Below, one piece after another: positions 56,142 to 64,000 of a stretch of 64,000 nucleotides of DNA (within the stretch, counting starts at the first letter, position 1; the number at the start of each line of letters is the position of its first letter). The translations under genes and the position numbers were made by a program. The notes beneath the pieces were generated by a model. That model saw nothing but the letters and a program-made list of their open reading frames with translations. It was not told the DNA's origin and searched no databases. Source of the DNA: an uncultured Clostridia bacterium (lineage in GTDB: Bacteria; Bacillota; Clostridia; Monoglobales; Monoglobaceae); contig CAKSFQ010000001.1 of assembly GCA_934454115.1 (NCBI GenBank), positions 124,001 through 188,000 on the forward strand. The letters run 5' to 3'.

Positions 56142-57485
56142 ATGACTGAGGGAAAGCTAACAAAACAAATACTCTTTTTCAGCCTGCCGCTGATAGTGTC
56201 CAATTTGCTGCAGGTCTTATTTAATATGTCCGACATCGCGGTGCTGGGTCAGTTTTCCGGCTCTAAGGCACTAGGTTCGGTCGGCTCCACCGTTACGCTG
56301 GTTGCCATCTTTATCGGTTTTTTAATGGGTATGGGCAGCGGTGTCAATGTGATTTGCGCCCGCTTTATCGGCGCCAAAGACCGGGACGCATTGAAAAAAT
56401 CCGTACACACCTCTCTTTTGGTATGCTTGATCTCCGGTATTTTCATTATGCTTACAGGGCTTGCTCTGTGTGATAGGCTTTTACTGATGCTCGGCACCAA
56501 GGAAGAACTGATCGATGGCGCATCGCTCTATCTTCACATCTATTTTTGGGGGATGCCGGCCATGGCGATTTATAACTTTGGCAACGGTCTGCTTTCCGCA
56601 GCCGGCGATACCAAACGGCCGCTCTACTACCTCCTTTTCGCCGGTATCCTAAATATTGTGCTGAATCTGTTTTTTGTCGTGGTGTTAAGGCTCCATGTCA
56701 GCGGTGTCGCCTATGCGACTGTAATTTCGCAGTACTGTTCTGCCATTTTAGTCTTACGGTTCTTATTCTGCTGCAAGGAGGATTATAAGCTCTCCCTCTC
56801 CTCCCTCCGCCTGTATCGCGGCTTTTGGGAAAGGGTGCTGTCTCTCGGCGTTCCGTCCGGGATCCAAAACGCCATCTTTCAGATTGCCAATCTGTTTATT
56901 CAGAGCGCGGTCAACACCTTTCCGGCCGTTGTGGTGGAGGGAAACGCCGCGGCCGCCAACGCGGACTCTCTGGTCTACGATGTCATGGCGGCGTTTTACG
57001 TGGCCTGTGCCAGCTTTATGAGCCAAAATTTAGGCGCAAACAAACGGGACCGGGTTACCAGGAGTTATTTTATCACACTTGCCTATTCTTTTGGAGTTGC
57101 GGCGGTAATGGGCGGCCTATTAGTTCTTTTTGGCAGGCAGTTTTTATCCGTATTTACCAGAGACGCCGACGTTATCAGCGAGGGGCTTTTCCGTTTGAAA
57201 ATCATGGGGTTGTCTTACGCGGTATCGGCCTTTATGGACTGTACCATCGCCGCCTCGCGCGGGATCGGAAAGACGATAGTCCCCACCGCCATTGTGATTT
57301 TAGGCTCTTGCGTATTTCGCATCATTTGGGTCTTTACCGTTTTTGCACACTTTAAAACCATCACTTCGCTTTATCTGCTCTATGTTTTCTCGTGGGGCAT
57401 CACCGCAGCGGCGGAAATCCTTTACTTTGCGGTTTGTTACCGAAGGCTCGGCCGCAAAACATTGCGACAGGAAGGGGCTATCTGA
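56142..57485 (+). CDS. MATE-family efflux transporter
   Basis: About 447 residues from the ATG at 56142, placed by the promoter; an upstream in-frame extension of 54 codons is not translated in this view. Twelve helices in two MatE halves (about 15-210 and 240-440), with MSDIAVLGQFSG in the first and TIAASRGIGKT in the second. MATE proteins export cationic drugs or metabolites by Na+ or H+ exchange. It is divergent from the AraC-type gene and 1 bp upstream of a GNAT gene, suggesting a detoxification unit. Confidence 0.93.
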   Translation: MTEGKLTKQILFFSLPLIVSNLLQVLFNMSDIAVLGQFSGSKALGSVGSTVTLVAIFIGFLMGMGSGVNVICARFIGAKDRDALKKSVHTSLLVCLISGIFIMLTGLALCDRLLLMLGTKEELIDGASLYLHIYFWGMPAMAIYNFGNGLLSAAGDTKRPLYYLLFAGILNIVLNLFFVVVLRLHVSGVAYATVISQYCSAILVLRFLFCCKEDYKLSLSSLRLYRGFWERVLSLGVPSGIQNAIFQIANLFIQSAVNTFPAVVVEGNAAAANADSLVYDVMAAFYVACASFMSQNLGANKRDRVTRSYFITLAYSFGVAAVMGGLLVLFGRQFLSVFTRDADVISEGLFRLKIMGLSYAVSAFMDCTIAASRGIGKTIVPTAIVILGSCVFRIIWVFTVFAHFKTITSLYLLYVFSWGITAAAEILYFAVCYRRLGRKTLRQEGAI

Positions 57486-57486
57486 C

Positions 57487-58068
57487 ATGAAAGCATCGGA
57501 TCTTCAAATCCGTCCGGCGACCACCGCAGATGCGGCGGCGTTGCTGGATATTTACGCGTATTATGTAGAAAACACAGCCATCACCTTTGAATATACGGCG
57601 CCGTCCCTTACAGAATTTAAAGAGCGCATGGAGCACACGCTCATGCGGTATCCGTATCTGGTCGCGGCCGATCATGAGGAAATTTTGGGATATGCCTACG
57701 CTGGCGCATTTCACGTCAGAGCCGCCTACGCACGTGCAGCGGAGATGACTGTTTATGTAAGGCACGACTGCATAAAGTCCGGCATCGGCAAAACGCTTTA
57801 TGAGGCGCTGACCCACTGTCTCGCCATGCAAAACGTATGTAACCTCTATGCCTGCATCGCAAAACCGGCGCAGGACAATGACCCTTATCTAAATGACAAC
57901 AGCATCGGATTTCACACGCATATGGGGTATGAAGTGGTCGGCACCTTTCACCAATGCGGCTATAAATTTCAGCGTTGGTATCATATGGTCTGGATGGAAA
58001 AACAGATTCTGCCGCACGGCGAGAATCCGCCGCCCTTCCTCCCTTATCCCGATGTTGCACAGCAATAA
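57487..58068 (+). CDS. GNAT acetyltransferase (phosphinothricin acetyltransferase-like)
   Basis: About 193 residues from the ATG at 57487, one base after the MATE stop. It has the GNAT core: LQIRPATTADAAALLDIY, ITFEYTAPSLTEF, ARAAEMTVYVRHDCIKSGIGKTLYE (acetyl-CoA loop) and SIGFHTHMGYEVVGTFHQCGYKF, as in Pat/Bar-like N-acetyltransferases that acylate small amines. The charged loop and His residues are intact. The exporter-acetyltransferase pair may act on one compound or a related group. Confidence 0.9.
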   Translation: MKASDLQIRPATTADAAALLDIYAYYVENTAITFEYTAPSLTEFKERMEHTLMRYPYLVAADHEEILGYAYAGAFHVRAAYARAAEMTVYVRHDCIKSGIGKTLYEALTHCLAMQNVCNLYACIAKPAQDNDPYLNDNSIGFHTHMGYEVVGTFHQCGYKFQRWYHMVWMEKQILPHGENPPPFLPYPDVAQQ

Positions 58069-58074
58069 AACAAA

Positions 58075-58101
58075 GCGCCTCTGCCGCATGGCAGCAGGCG
58101 C
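58075..58101 (+). repeat. Hairpin repeat, copy A
   Basis: A GC stem of CGCC-TCTGCC-type pairing, starting GCGCCTCTGCCG. The first 26 bases recur at 58336-58361. It follows the GNAT stop but has no T-tract; the AGCGTGTCGATA motif follows at 58104-58115. Confidence 0.75.
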
Positions 58102-58126
58102 TGAGCGTGTCGATATAAACCTATTC

Positions 58127-58314
58127 GCAAAAAATTTCATTTTGATTTGATCGCCGTCCCCTGCTTAGCCATTGCCCACCGCGGCGGCGCTGAAATGAAA
58201 TTTTTTGCCGGTTTTACGCTATTTTCGGCAAGATATTGCGACATTGCCCAAACGGGCGCGGCGGCGGAGTTATGGGCAGAGGGCAATCAATTCAAAGCAA
58301 TATCTTGCTGAAAA
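58127..58314. repeat. Structured region with two long inverted repeats
   Basis: Between the hairpin copies are a perfect 14-bp inverted repeat (GCAAAAAATTTCAT, 58127-58140 and 58195-58208) and an 18-bp one with one mismatch (TTTTCGGCAAGATATTGC, 58222-58239 and 58297-58314), with an inner ATTGCCC/GGGCAAT pair. No gene is present. Confidence 0.65.
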
Positions 58315-58335
58315 CCGACTTTTTCGACAATCTGC

Positions 58336-58377
58336 GCGCCTCTGCCGCATGGCAGCAGGCGTTTTTTTCATTTTTCA
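58336..58377 (+). terminator. Hairpin repeat, copy B, with T-tract
   Basis: Same 26-base hairpin as copy A, followed by TTTTTTTCATTTTT; a strong + strand terminator before pstS, implying that something upstream of it is transcribed. Confidence 0.85.
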
Positions 58378-58380
58378 AGA

Positions 58381-58436
58381 TTAACATAGAATTAACATCA
58401 TCTCTCTTTTAGAATTTACATCCCATTTTGTATACT
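58381..58436 (+). promoter_or_regulatory. Pho-box promoter of pstS
   Basis: TTAACA at 58381 and 58392 (11-bp phase), with TTTACA at 58415 roughly two turns on, and a TATACT -10 at 58431-58436. This is the pattern bound by PhoP/PhoB in Bacillota; the -35 is poor, as expected of an activated promoter. Confidence 0.75.
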
Positions 58437-58469
58437 ATGTGTGTATTCAATAAGAAAGGGATGAAACAC

Positions 58470-59315
58470 ATGAAAAAACTAATTACAGTCATCACATCAA
58501 TCTTTGTACTGGCTGCTGCATGTACCGGCTGCGGCAGCACGCCTGCCGACACGTCCGGCGCAGCCGACGGCAGCAGCACAAACTCCGGCATTGTTGCAAC
58601 AGACGGCTCTACCTCAATGGAAAAGGTCATCGGCTATTTAAGCGAAGCGTACATGGAAGAAAACCCCAACGTCAAAGTCACCTATAACCCGACCGGTTCC
58701 GGCTCCGGTATCCAGGCAGTCTCGGAGGGACGTTGTGACATCGGTCTTTCCAGCCGTGATTTAAAACCGGAAGAATCCCAGACCCTGACCGGCACTGTGG
58801 TAGCGCTCGACGGTATTGCAATGATCGTAAACCCTCAAAACACGATCGCTGATTTAACACTGGAACAGATCGCCTCCATCTACAAAGGAGAGGTGAAAAA
58901 CTGGAAGGAGGTCGGCGGTACGGACGCACCAATTGTCTGCATCGGCAGAGAGGCAGCCTCCGGCACCAGAGACGGCTTTGAATCGATCACCAAGACCAAG
59001 GACGCCTGCGTATACAGTCAGGAGCTGACCTCGACCGGCGACGTGGTACAAACCGTTTCGTCAAACCCCAATACCATCGGCTATGCTTCGCTCGCATCGG
59101 TAAAGAACAGCGTCAAAGCCATCCAGGTAGAAGGCGTATCACCGTCCGTACAGACCATTCAGGACGGCAGCTATAAGATTCAGCGTGACTTTGTTCTGAT
59201 TACCAAAAAGGACACCAAGCTCAGCCAGACCGCACAGAAATTCTTCGACTTTGCAACCAGTAAAGACGCTGACAGCCTGATCGAAAAAGCAGGTGCGATT
59301 CCGGTAATTCGGTAA
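58470..59315 (+). CDS. pstS: Phosphate-binding lipoprotein
   Basis: About 281 residues from the ATG at 58470 (AAAGGG 9 bases upstream; upstream in-frame starts lack one). Signal peptide with a lipobox-like Cys at about 21-24, a short Ser/Ala linker, then the PBP-type fold with the phosphate loop GSTSMEKVI, SRDLKPEE and REAASGTRDGFE. It delivers phosphate to PstCAB. First gene of the pst operon, under the Pho boxes. Confidence 0.95.
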   Translation: MKKLITVITSIFVLAAACTGCGSTPADTSGAADGSSTNSGIVATDGSTSMEKVIGYLSEAYMEENPNVKVTYNPTGSGSGIQAVSEGRCDIGLSSRDLKPEESQTLTGTVVALDGIAMIVNPQNTIADLTLEQIASIYKGEVKNWKEVGGTDAPIVCIGREAASGTRDGFESITKTKDACVYSQELTSTGDVVQTVSSNPNTIGYASLASVKNSVKAIQVEGVSPSVQTIQDGSYKIQRDFVLITKKDTKLSQTAQKFFDFATSKDADSLIEKAGAIPVIR

Positions 59316-59350
59316 CCGAAACGCCCCAATCCCCGAAATAAACCACCTGT

Positions 59351-59409
59351 AAGGCAAAAGAGAAAATCCAACTTCCAAAAAACGGAGTTCGGATTAGTCT
59401 CTTTCGCCT
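59351..59409 (+). repeat. Imperfect 25-bp hairpin after pstS
   Basis: Arms AGGCAAAAGAGA..ATCC and GGAT..TCTCTTTCGCCT pair imperfectly. It starts 35 bases after the pstS stop. It is part of a structured stretch to 59675. Confidence 0.6.
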
Positions 59410-59410
59410 A

Positions 59411-59440
59411 GGCACACGGGAGACGAACCCGATATGCCCT
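59411..59440. repeat. Dispersed 30-bp repeat, copy 2
   Basis: 25 of 30 bases match copy 1 at 28813-28842. It is followed by a perfect GTGATT/AATCAC hairpin (59441-59456) and a CATCG/CGATG pair (59467-59490). Confidence 0.55.
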
Positions 59441-59545
59441 GTGATTGGAAAATCACAATCTTTTTGCATCGTTGTCTTAGCTAGGCGATGATAGCCTTAC
59501 TTCGTCCGCCGAAAACAAAAATATCGTAATTTTTTTGCACACAGG

Positions 59546-59675
59546 GTCGAAGAGTTTAAACAGAGCAAATTTTTGTAAAATACAAGGCAAAAGCGCAGTG
59601 AATACTGACGTATTGACGAGCATTTTAACGCAGTATTTTCATAAATTTGCCTGCTTAAACCATATTGTGTTCGAC
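59546..59675. repeat. 130-bp inverted-repeat element (MITE-like)
   Basis: Long imperfect arms: GTCGAA, GTTTAAACAG and GCAAATTT on the left, mirrored by AAATTTGC, CTGCTTAAAC and TTCGAC on the right. The centre holds AATAC/GTATT and GCG/CGC pairs. It can fold as one long hairpin between pstS and pstC. It encodes no protein. Confidence 0.65.
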
Positions 59676-59700
59676 TTCCGTGCGCCTCTGGAGAATGAAT

Positions 59701-60564
59701 ATGAAGAAAAAAAACCTTTTGGAAAAAGGCATGGTCACACTGTTTACCCTATGCGGATTTGTCTCGATTGCGTTTGTCATTATCATCACGGTCTTTCTGG
59801 TGATCTCCGGCATTCCCGCCATCCGCGAAATCGGGCTTATCAAATTTTTACTCGGCAAGGTCTGGGCCTCTACCGCACAAACGCCGAGTTATGGGATCCT
59901 GCCGTTTATTCTAACCTCGGTTTACGGTACCTTCGGGGCAATGATTATTGGGGTACCGATCGGGATTTTGTGTGCCGCCTATATCGCAAAAATGGCGTCC
60001 TGCCGCGTCGGAAAATGGATGAAAACCGCTGTAGAACTGCTCGCCGGAATCCCGTCCGTCATTTACGGTCTGGTAGGCATGATTATTGTGGTTCCGTACC
60101 TTCGGGAAACCTTCCATCTTCCTGACGGCGCAACCCTTCTTGCAGCAATCCTGGTACTATCGGTCATGATTCTTCCATCGGTCATCAGTGTGTCGGAAAC
60201 CGCACTCAAGGCGGTCCCCAAGGAATATGAGGAGGCCTCGCTTGCACTTGGTGCGACCAAAATGGAGACGATCTGGAAGGTCAGCGTTCCGGCGGCAAAA
60301 AGCGGCATCTTGGCATCGGTTGTACTGGGCATCGGCCGTGCCATCGGCGAAGCCATGGCGGTAATGATGGTCTCCGGCAACGTTGCAAACATGCCGAAAT
60401 TATTCGGCAGCGTCCGCTTTTTAACAACGGCCGTTGCATCGGAAATGTCCTACTCCTCCGGACTGCAGCGACAGGCGTTGTTTTCGATCGCCCTTGTCCT
60501 GTTTGTCTTTATCTTAATCATCAACCTGTTTTTAAATCTGGTTGTAAAACGGAAGGGAAGGTGA
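59701..60564 (+). CDS. pstC: Phosphate ABC permease PstC
   Basis: About 287 residues from the ATG at 59701 (GGAG 7 bases upstream). Six helices with the permease motif EEASLALGATKMETIWKVSVPAAKSGI and the RAIGEAMAVMMVSGN helix. With PstA it forms the phosphate channel. It is 385 bp from pstS, a wide gap filled by structured DNA, and overlaps pstA by 4 bases. Confidence 0.96.
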   Translation: MKKKNLLEKGMVTLFTLCGFVSIAFVIIITVFLVISGIPAIREIGLIKFLLGKVWASTAQTPSYGILPFILTSVYGTFGAMIIGVPIGILCAAYIAKMASCRVGKWMKTAVELLAGIPSVIYGLVGMIIVVPYLRETFHLPDGATLLAAILVLSVMILPSVISVSETALKAVPKEYEEASLALGATKMETIWKVSVPAAKSGILASVVLGIGRAIGEAMAVMMVSGNVANMPKLFGSVRFLTTAVASEMSYSSGLQRQALFSIALVLFVFILIINLFLNLVVKRKGR

Positions 60565-61430
60565 GCATCGTGCATAAAATTTCGATTCAGCGGCGGCTTT
60601 ATCAGATGGCACTCAAAGTTTTGATGTACCTGGCATCCGCATTGATCATCACCATTTTTATCGGCATTATCGGCTACATCCTCTACCGTGGTATCCCTTA
60701 TGTCACCTGGCAGCTGCTCAGTACCAAGCCAAGTCTGATCAAAGAAACCATCGGCATTTTGCCAAACCTCTTAAACACCCTCTACATCATACTGATGACG
60801 CTGGTCGTCATTCTGCCGCTCGGTGTCGGCGCTGCGATTTATCTAAACGAATATGCCAAAAACAAGCGAATTGTGCAAACGATCGAGCTTGCGGCCGAAA
60901 CGCTCTCCGGTATTCCCTCCATCATTTACGGTCTGGCCGGCATGCTGCTTTTTGTACAGTTTTTAAACCTTGGCACCAGTCTGATTGCCGGTGCGCTGAC
61001 CTTAGCGATTATGACGCTGCCGACCATGATCCGCACCACGCAGGAAAGTTTAAAGACGGTGCCGGATTCGTATCGCGAGGGTTCCCTCGCGCTTGGCAGC
61101 GGCAAATGGCATATGATCCGCACGGTGGTTCTTCCTTCCTCCATTGAGGGGATTGTCACCGGCTGCATTTTATCCATTGGCCGCATTGTCGGCGAGAGTG
61201 CGGCGCTGCTCTTTACCGCCGGCATGGCCAACGAGATCATTCATTTTATGCAAGCCGGCGCGCCGAACCATCCCGGCTCGACGCTCACCGTTGCCCTTTA
61301 TATGTACGCCAAAGAACGCGGAGAATTTCAGATCGCGTTTGCCATTGCGGTGATCCTGCTCTTTCTCACCTTTATCATCAACATGGCAGCCAAACTGACC
61401 GCAAATATCGTGAAAAAAAGAAAGGGATGA
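60561..61430 (+). CDS. pstA: Phosphate ABC permease PstA
   Basis: A 289-residue permease starting at GTG (overlapping the pstC stop by 4 bases). Six helices; motif YREGSLALGSGKWHMIRTVVLPSSIEGI and RIVGESAALLFTAG. Partner of PstC in the phosphate uptake complex. Confidence 0.96.
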   Translation: MSIVHKISIQRRLYQMALKVLMYLASALIITIFIGIIGYILYRGIPYVTWQLLSTKPSLIKETIGILPNLLNTLYIILMTLVVILPLGVGAAIYLNEYAKNKRIVQTIELAAETLSGIPSIIYGLAGMLLFVQFLNLGTSLIAGALTLAIMTLPTMIRTTQESLKTVPDSYREGSLALGSGKWHMIRTVVLPSSIEGIVTGCILSIGRIVGESAALLFTAGMANEIIHFMQAGAPNHPGSTLTVALYMYAKERGEFQIAFAIAVILLFLTFIINMAAKLTANIVKKRKG

Positions 61431-61436
61431 TAGCGT

Positions 61437-62189
61437 ATGACACCCTATTTAACCGTATCTGACGTCAATTTATGGTATGACAACAACCATGCCTTAAAAA
61501 ATATCCAAATGGATATCCCCAAAAACCAAATTACGGCGCTGATCGGCCCTTCCGGCTGCGGAAAATCAACCTTTTTAAAAAGCTTAAACCGCATGAACGA
61601 TCTGGTGGACGGCTGCCGCATTGAAGGAAAATTTCTGTTAAACGGAACCGACATTTACCGCGATATCGATGTCACGATTTTAAGAAAACGCATTGGCATG
61701 GTCTTTCAAAAGCCCAACCTGTTTCCGATGAGCATCTATGATAACATCGCGTACGGGCCCAGGATTCACGGCATCAAGTCCAGAGTCAAGCTGGACGAGA
61801 TTGTCGAATCCTCGCTCAGGCAAGCCGCCATCTGGGACGAATGCAAGGATCGCCTAAAGAAAAGTGCGCTCGGCATGAGCGGCGGTCAGCAGCAGCGGCT
61901 TTGTATCGCACGGGCGCTGGCCGTAAAGCCGGAGGTTCTTTTAATGGACGAGCCAACGTCGGCCTTAGACCCGATTTCCACCTCGAAAATTGAAGAACTG
62001 GCGATGAATTTAAAAGAGGACTACACCATTATCATGGTAACGCATAATATGCAGCAGGCACTGAGAATTGCGGATAAAACCGCGTTCTTTCTGCTCGGTG
62101 AGCTGGTAGAATTTGACGATACCGAGACGATGTTCTCCACGCCGAAGGACAAGAGATGCGAAGATTATATTACAGGGAGGTTTGGCTGA
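61437..62189 (+). CDS. pstB: Phosphate ABC transporter ATP-binding protein
   Basis: A 250-residue ATPase. Walker [11 protein letters not shown]-loop [11 protein letters not shown], signature [15 protein letters not shown], Walker [14 protein letters not shown], switch His in MVTHNMQQA. Ends overlapping the phoU start by one base. Confidence 0.98.
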   Translation: MTPYLTVSDVNLWYDNNHALKNIQMDIPKNQITALIGPSGCGKSTFLKSLNRMNDLVDGCRIEGKFLLNGTDIYRDIDVTILRKRIGMVFQKPNLFPMSIYDNIAYGPRIHGIKSRVKLDEIVESSLRQAAIWDECKDRLKKSALGMSGGQQQRLCIARALAVKPEVLLMDEPTSALDPISTSKIEELAMNLKEDYTIIMVTHNMQQALRIADKTAFFLLGELVEFDDTETMFSTPKDKRCEDYITGRFG

Positions 62190-62839
62190 TGCGAAATCAT
62201 TTTGACGAACAACTGCGCGTTTTGGATAACGAGCTGATTACGATGGGCGCCCTGTGTGAAGAGGCGATCGAAAATGCCATCAAATATTTAACCGTAAACG
62301 AAAGTACGCTGCTGCAAACCGTCCACGCCATTGACGATCAGATCGATCAAAAGGAACGGGATATCGAAAACCTTTGCATGAAGCTTTTGCTGATGCAGCA
62401 GCCGGTTGCAAAGGATTTGAGAAAAATCTCCTCTGCCCTGAAAATGATCTCTGATATGGAACGGATCGGCGACCAGGCTTCTGATATTGCCGAGATTGCG
62501 TCCTTTGTCAATCAAAGCGGCTATACCGGGTCGGTGCATATTGAGGACATGGCCGAAGCGACCATGTCGATGCTGACAAACAGTATCGACTCCTTTGTCC
62601 GCATTGACGGCGCACTGGCAAAAAAGGTGATCGACCAGGACAATACGGTCGATCAGCTGTTTGAAAAGGTAAAGCGGGAACTGATCGAAAATGTGAAAAA
62701 CGCCTCCGACGGTGCAGAGGCGCTGATTGACCTCCTTATGATTGCAAAGTATTTAGAGCGCATCGGCGACCACGCCGAAAATATTGCCGGCTGGGTGCTC
62801 TACTTCATTACCGGCGATCATGAGAGCGTCCCTAGCTGA
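62189..62839 (+). CDS. phoU: Phosphate-signalling protein PhoU
   Basis: About 216 residues from the ATG at 62189, overlapping the pstB stop (TGATG), with GGAGG upstream. Two three-helix PhoU repeats (about 10-105 and 115-210), with MERIGDQASDIAEIA and LERIGDHAENIAGW, the metal-binding motifs. PhoU represses the PhoR kinase when phosphate is plentiful and controls Pst activity. Confidence 0.96.
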   Translation: MRNHFDEQLRVLDNELITMGALCEEAIENAIKYLTVNESTLLQTVHAIDDQIDQKERDIENLCMKLLLMQQPVAKDLRKISSALKMISDMERIGDQASDIAEIASFVNQSGYTGSVHIEDMAEATMSMLTNSIDSFVRIDGALAKKVIDQDNTVDQLFEKVKRELIENVKNASDGAEALIDLLMIAKYLERIGDHAENIAGWVLYFITGDHESVPS

Positions 62840-62847
62840 TTTTATCC

Positions 62848-62876
62848 TTGAAGATACGGTTTGCCTGTGATATACT
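62848..62876 (+). promoter_or_regulatory. Promoter of the PhoB/PhoR genes
   Basis: TTGAAG (62848-62853) and TATACT (62871-62876), 17-bp spacer, with an upstream TG giving an extended -10. The two-component genes thus have a promoter of their own. Confidence 0.7.
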
Positions 62877-62929
62877 GACCGTAGGAACTGTTCTTCCCTT
62901 GAAATTGAACTTAAGAAAGGAAAGTCTCT

Positions 62930-63610
62930 ATGATTTACTTTGTAGAAGATGATGATAATATCAGAAAACTGGTCAGCTATGCACTCACCAAGGAAGGGTA
63001 TGCGGTTTTAGATTTTGCAAGACCCTCATTGTTTTGGGCTGCAATGGACAAGGAACTGCCGGAGCTGTTGCTGCTGGATATTATGCTCCCGGAAGAAGAC
63101 GGGCTTTCCATTTTAACCAAGCTGAGAGACGACCCGAAAACAAAAAGGCTTCCCATTATGCTGCTGACCGCAAAGGGAAGCGAGTATGATAAGGTAACCG
63201 GTCTGGATCTCGGCGCGGATGATTATATCGCAAAACCGTTTGGCATGGTGGAATTGACTGCAAGGGTACGCGCGTTGCTGCGCCGCTGCGAAATCAGCCG
63301 GGAATGCAACGGATATACCGTTGATTCGCTCAACGTGGATACCCAAAAGCATACCGTAACCGTTGACGGCACGGAGCTTTATCTGTCCTTTAAGGAATAC
63401 ACGCTGCTTGTTACCCTTCTCTCGGCCAAAGGCGCGGTTGTGAGCCGCGAAACCCTGCTCAGCACCGTTTGGGGCGAATACTATGAAGAATCCCGCACAT
63501 TAGATGTCCACATCCGAAAACTTAGAATCAAGCTTGGCAAATACGGTTCTTTGATTCAAACCGTGAAAAATGTCGGCTATAAAATAGGGGGCGATGTCCG
63601 TGACCGGTAA
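62930..63610 (+). CDS. PhoB/PhoP-like response regulator
   Basis: A 226-residue OmpR-family regulator. Receiver 1-118: acidic pocket VEDDDN, phosphorylated Asp in LLLDIMLPEED, Thr in MLLTAKG and Lys in YIAKPF. Winged helix 125-226 with SFKEYTLLVTLL and YYEESRTLDVHIRKLRIKLG. Its place after pstSCAB-phoU makes it the phosphate regulator, which should bind the Pho boxes at 58381. Confidence 0.92.
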   Translation: MIYFVEDDDNIRKLVSYALTKEGYAVLDFARPSLFWAAMDKELPELLLLDIMLPEEDGLSILTKLRDDPKTKRLPIMLLTAKGSEYDKVTGLDLGADDYIAKPFGMVELTARVRALLRRCEISRECNGYTVDSLNVDTQKHTVTVDGTELYLSFKEYTLLVTLLSAKGAVVSRETLLSTVWGEYYEESRTLDVHIRKLRIKLGKYGSLIQTVKNVGYKIGGDVRDR

Positions 63611-64000
63611 GATTTGGCGTTCTGTTTTCTTCACCTCTGTCCTGATTCTCTTACTCAGTTTTGCCTTTATGACCGCGATTTTGTATCCGTTTTTTGAGGG
63701 ACAAATCGTCAAGGAATTAAAGAGCGAGGCAAACTATGCGGCTTATTCCGTCACACAGGACGAGGCCGGGTTTTTCAAAAACTTTCATGACAGCGACCGC
63801 CGCGTCACACTAATTGCGCCGGACGGCAAGGTGTTAAACGACACCGCCGAGGACGCGGAAAAGCTGGACAATCACCGCGACCGCAAGGAGGTGCAGCAGG
63901 CGCTCCTTAGCGGAGACGGCACCAGCATCCGATATTCCAGCACCCTGACAGAAAAGACGGTTTACTACGCAAAGCGGCTCGAAAACGGAAACATTCTTCG
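63600..64000 (+). CDS. PhoR-like sensor histidine kinase (3' end missing)
   Basis: The frame overlaps the end of the regulator and runs off the right edge. A GTG at 63600 has an AGGGGG site 8-9 bases upstream; an ATG at 63594 is too close to it. The visible 133 residues have an N-terminal helix (about 7-30, SVLILLLSFAFMTAILY) and a sensor region with TLIAPDGKVLNDT, as in PhoR/ResE-type kinases. The kinase core with its His is beyond the window. Confidence 0.85.
   Translation, partial: MTGKIWRSVFFTSVLILLLSFAFMTAILYPFFEGQIVKELKSEANYAAYSVTQDEAGFFKNFHDSDRRVTLIAPDGKVLNDTAEDAEKLDNHRDRKEVQQALLSGDGTSIRYSSTLTEKTVYYAKRLENGNIL

Noticed and set aside
57343..57486. N-terminal extension of the GNAT protein
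   Set aside because: It overlaps the MATE coding sequence in another frame; the ATG at 57487 fits the family start.

Overview
The window looks like chromosomal DNA from an anaerobic, low-to-medium GC Gram-positive bacterium of the class Clostridia (Bacillota). This is inferred from gene content: a HrcA/CIRCE-controlled groESL, a split transketolase, pyruvate formate-lyase with its activase, a feoAAB ferrous-iron operon, YtaF, mini-RNase III after cysS, yloU-yloV-recG, YhgE/Pip, and a BspA-like leucine-rich-repeat surface protein. No rRNA, tRNA, CRISPR array, prophage or intact insertion sequence was seen. Mobile DNA appears only as decayed relics: an IS3-type start at about 3.6 kb, and IS1182-like pieces at about 46.3 and 47.4 kb.

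Layout. 1-3.3 kb: a giant LRR/BspA surface protein cut by the left edge. 3.7-8.5 kb: an Rrf2 regulator, a YhgE/Pip membrane protein and an unknown anchored protein. 8.7-14.4 kb: DUF4956 plus VTC-type polyphosphate polymerase, malQ, a cell-wall amidase, a glycosyltransferase and secG. 14.4-18.1 kb: a possible small RNA, an M23 peptidase with a 5' palindrome, a WalR-like response regulator lacking an adjacent kinase, rlmH and an FAD-Rieske fusion. 18.2-24.9 kb: a GLUG/coiled-coil surface protein with an MmpL/RND exporter, opposite a TetR regulator. 24.9-31.5 kb: two prolyl isomerases, groESL and a Ca-type P-ATPase. 31.6-38.8 kb: ytaF, split transketolase, YitT, mrnC-cysS-cysE, an HD-domain protein and a small lipoprotein. 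38.8-47.3 kb: recG-yloV-yloU, a YhaN/YhaO (SbcCD-like) pair and a TIM-barrel isomerase between IS relics. 47.5-51.8 kb: the iron operon (feoA, feoA, feoB, Cys-rich peptide, DUF2325) with a DtxR/MntR-family regulator and palindromic operators on its promoter. 52-58 kb: pflB-pflA, an AraC regulator, a MATE exporter and a GNAT acetyltransferase. 58.4-64 kb: pstSCAB-phoU followed by a PhoB/PhoR pair; the kinase runs off the right edge.

How the parts work together. The clearest regulatory units are the iron operon (divergent regulator plus operators over its promoter), the phosphate operon (two perfect TTAACA boxes 11 bp apart before pstS, plus the two-component pair) and groESL (perfect CIRCE). 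The candidates for something less described are the MmpL-GLUG-coiled-coil-TetR locus and a set of structured intergenic elements: a 130-bp inverted-repeat element between pstS and pstC, a twin-hairpin cassette before pstS, a dispersed 30-bp repeat, the pflB leader, and the palindrome at the 5' end of the M23 mRNA. All functions are from reading the sequence and from family knowledge; no database search was run.
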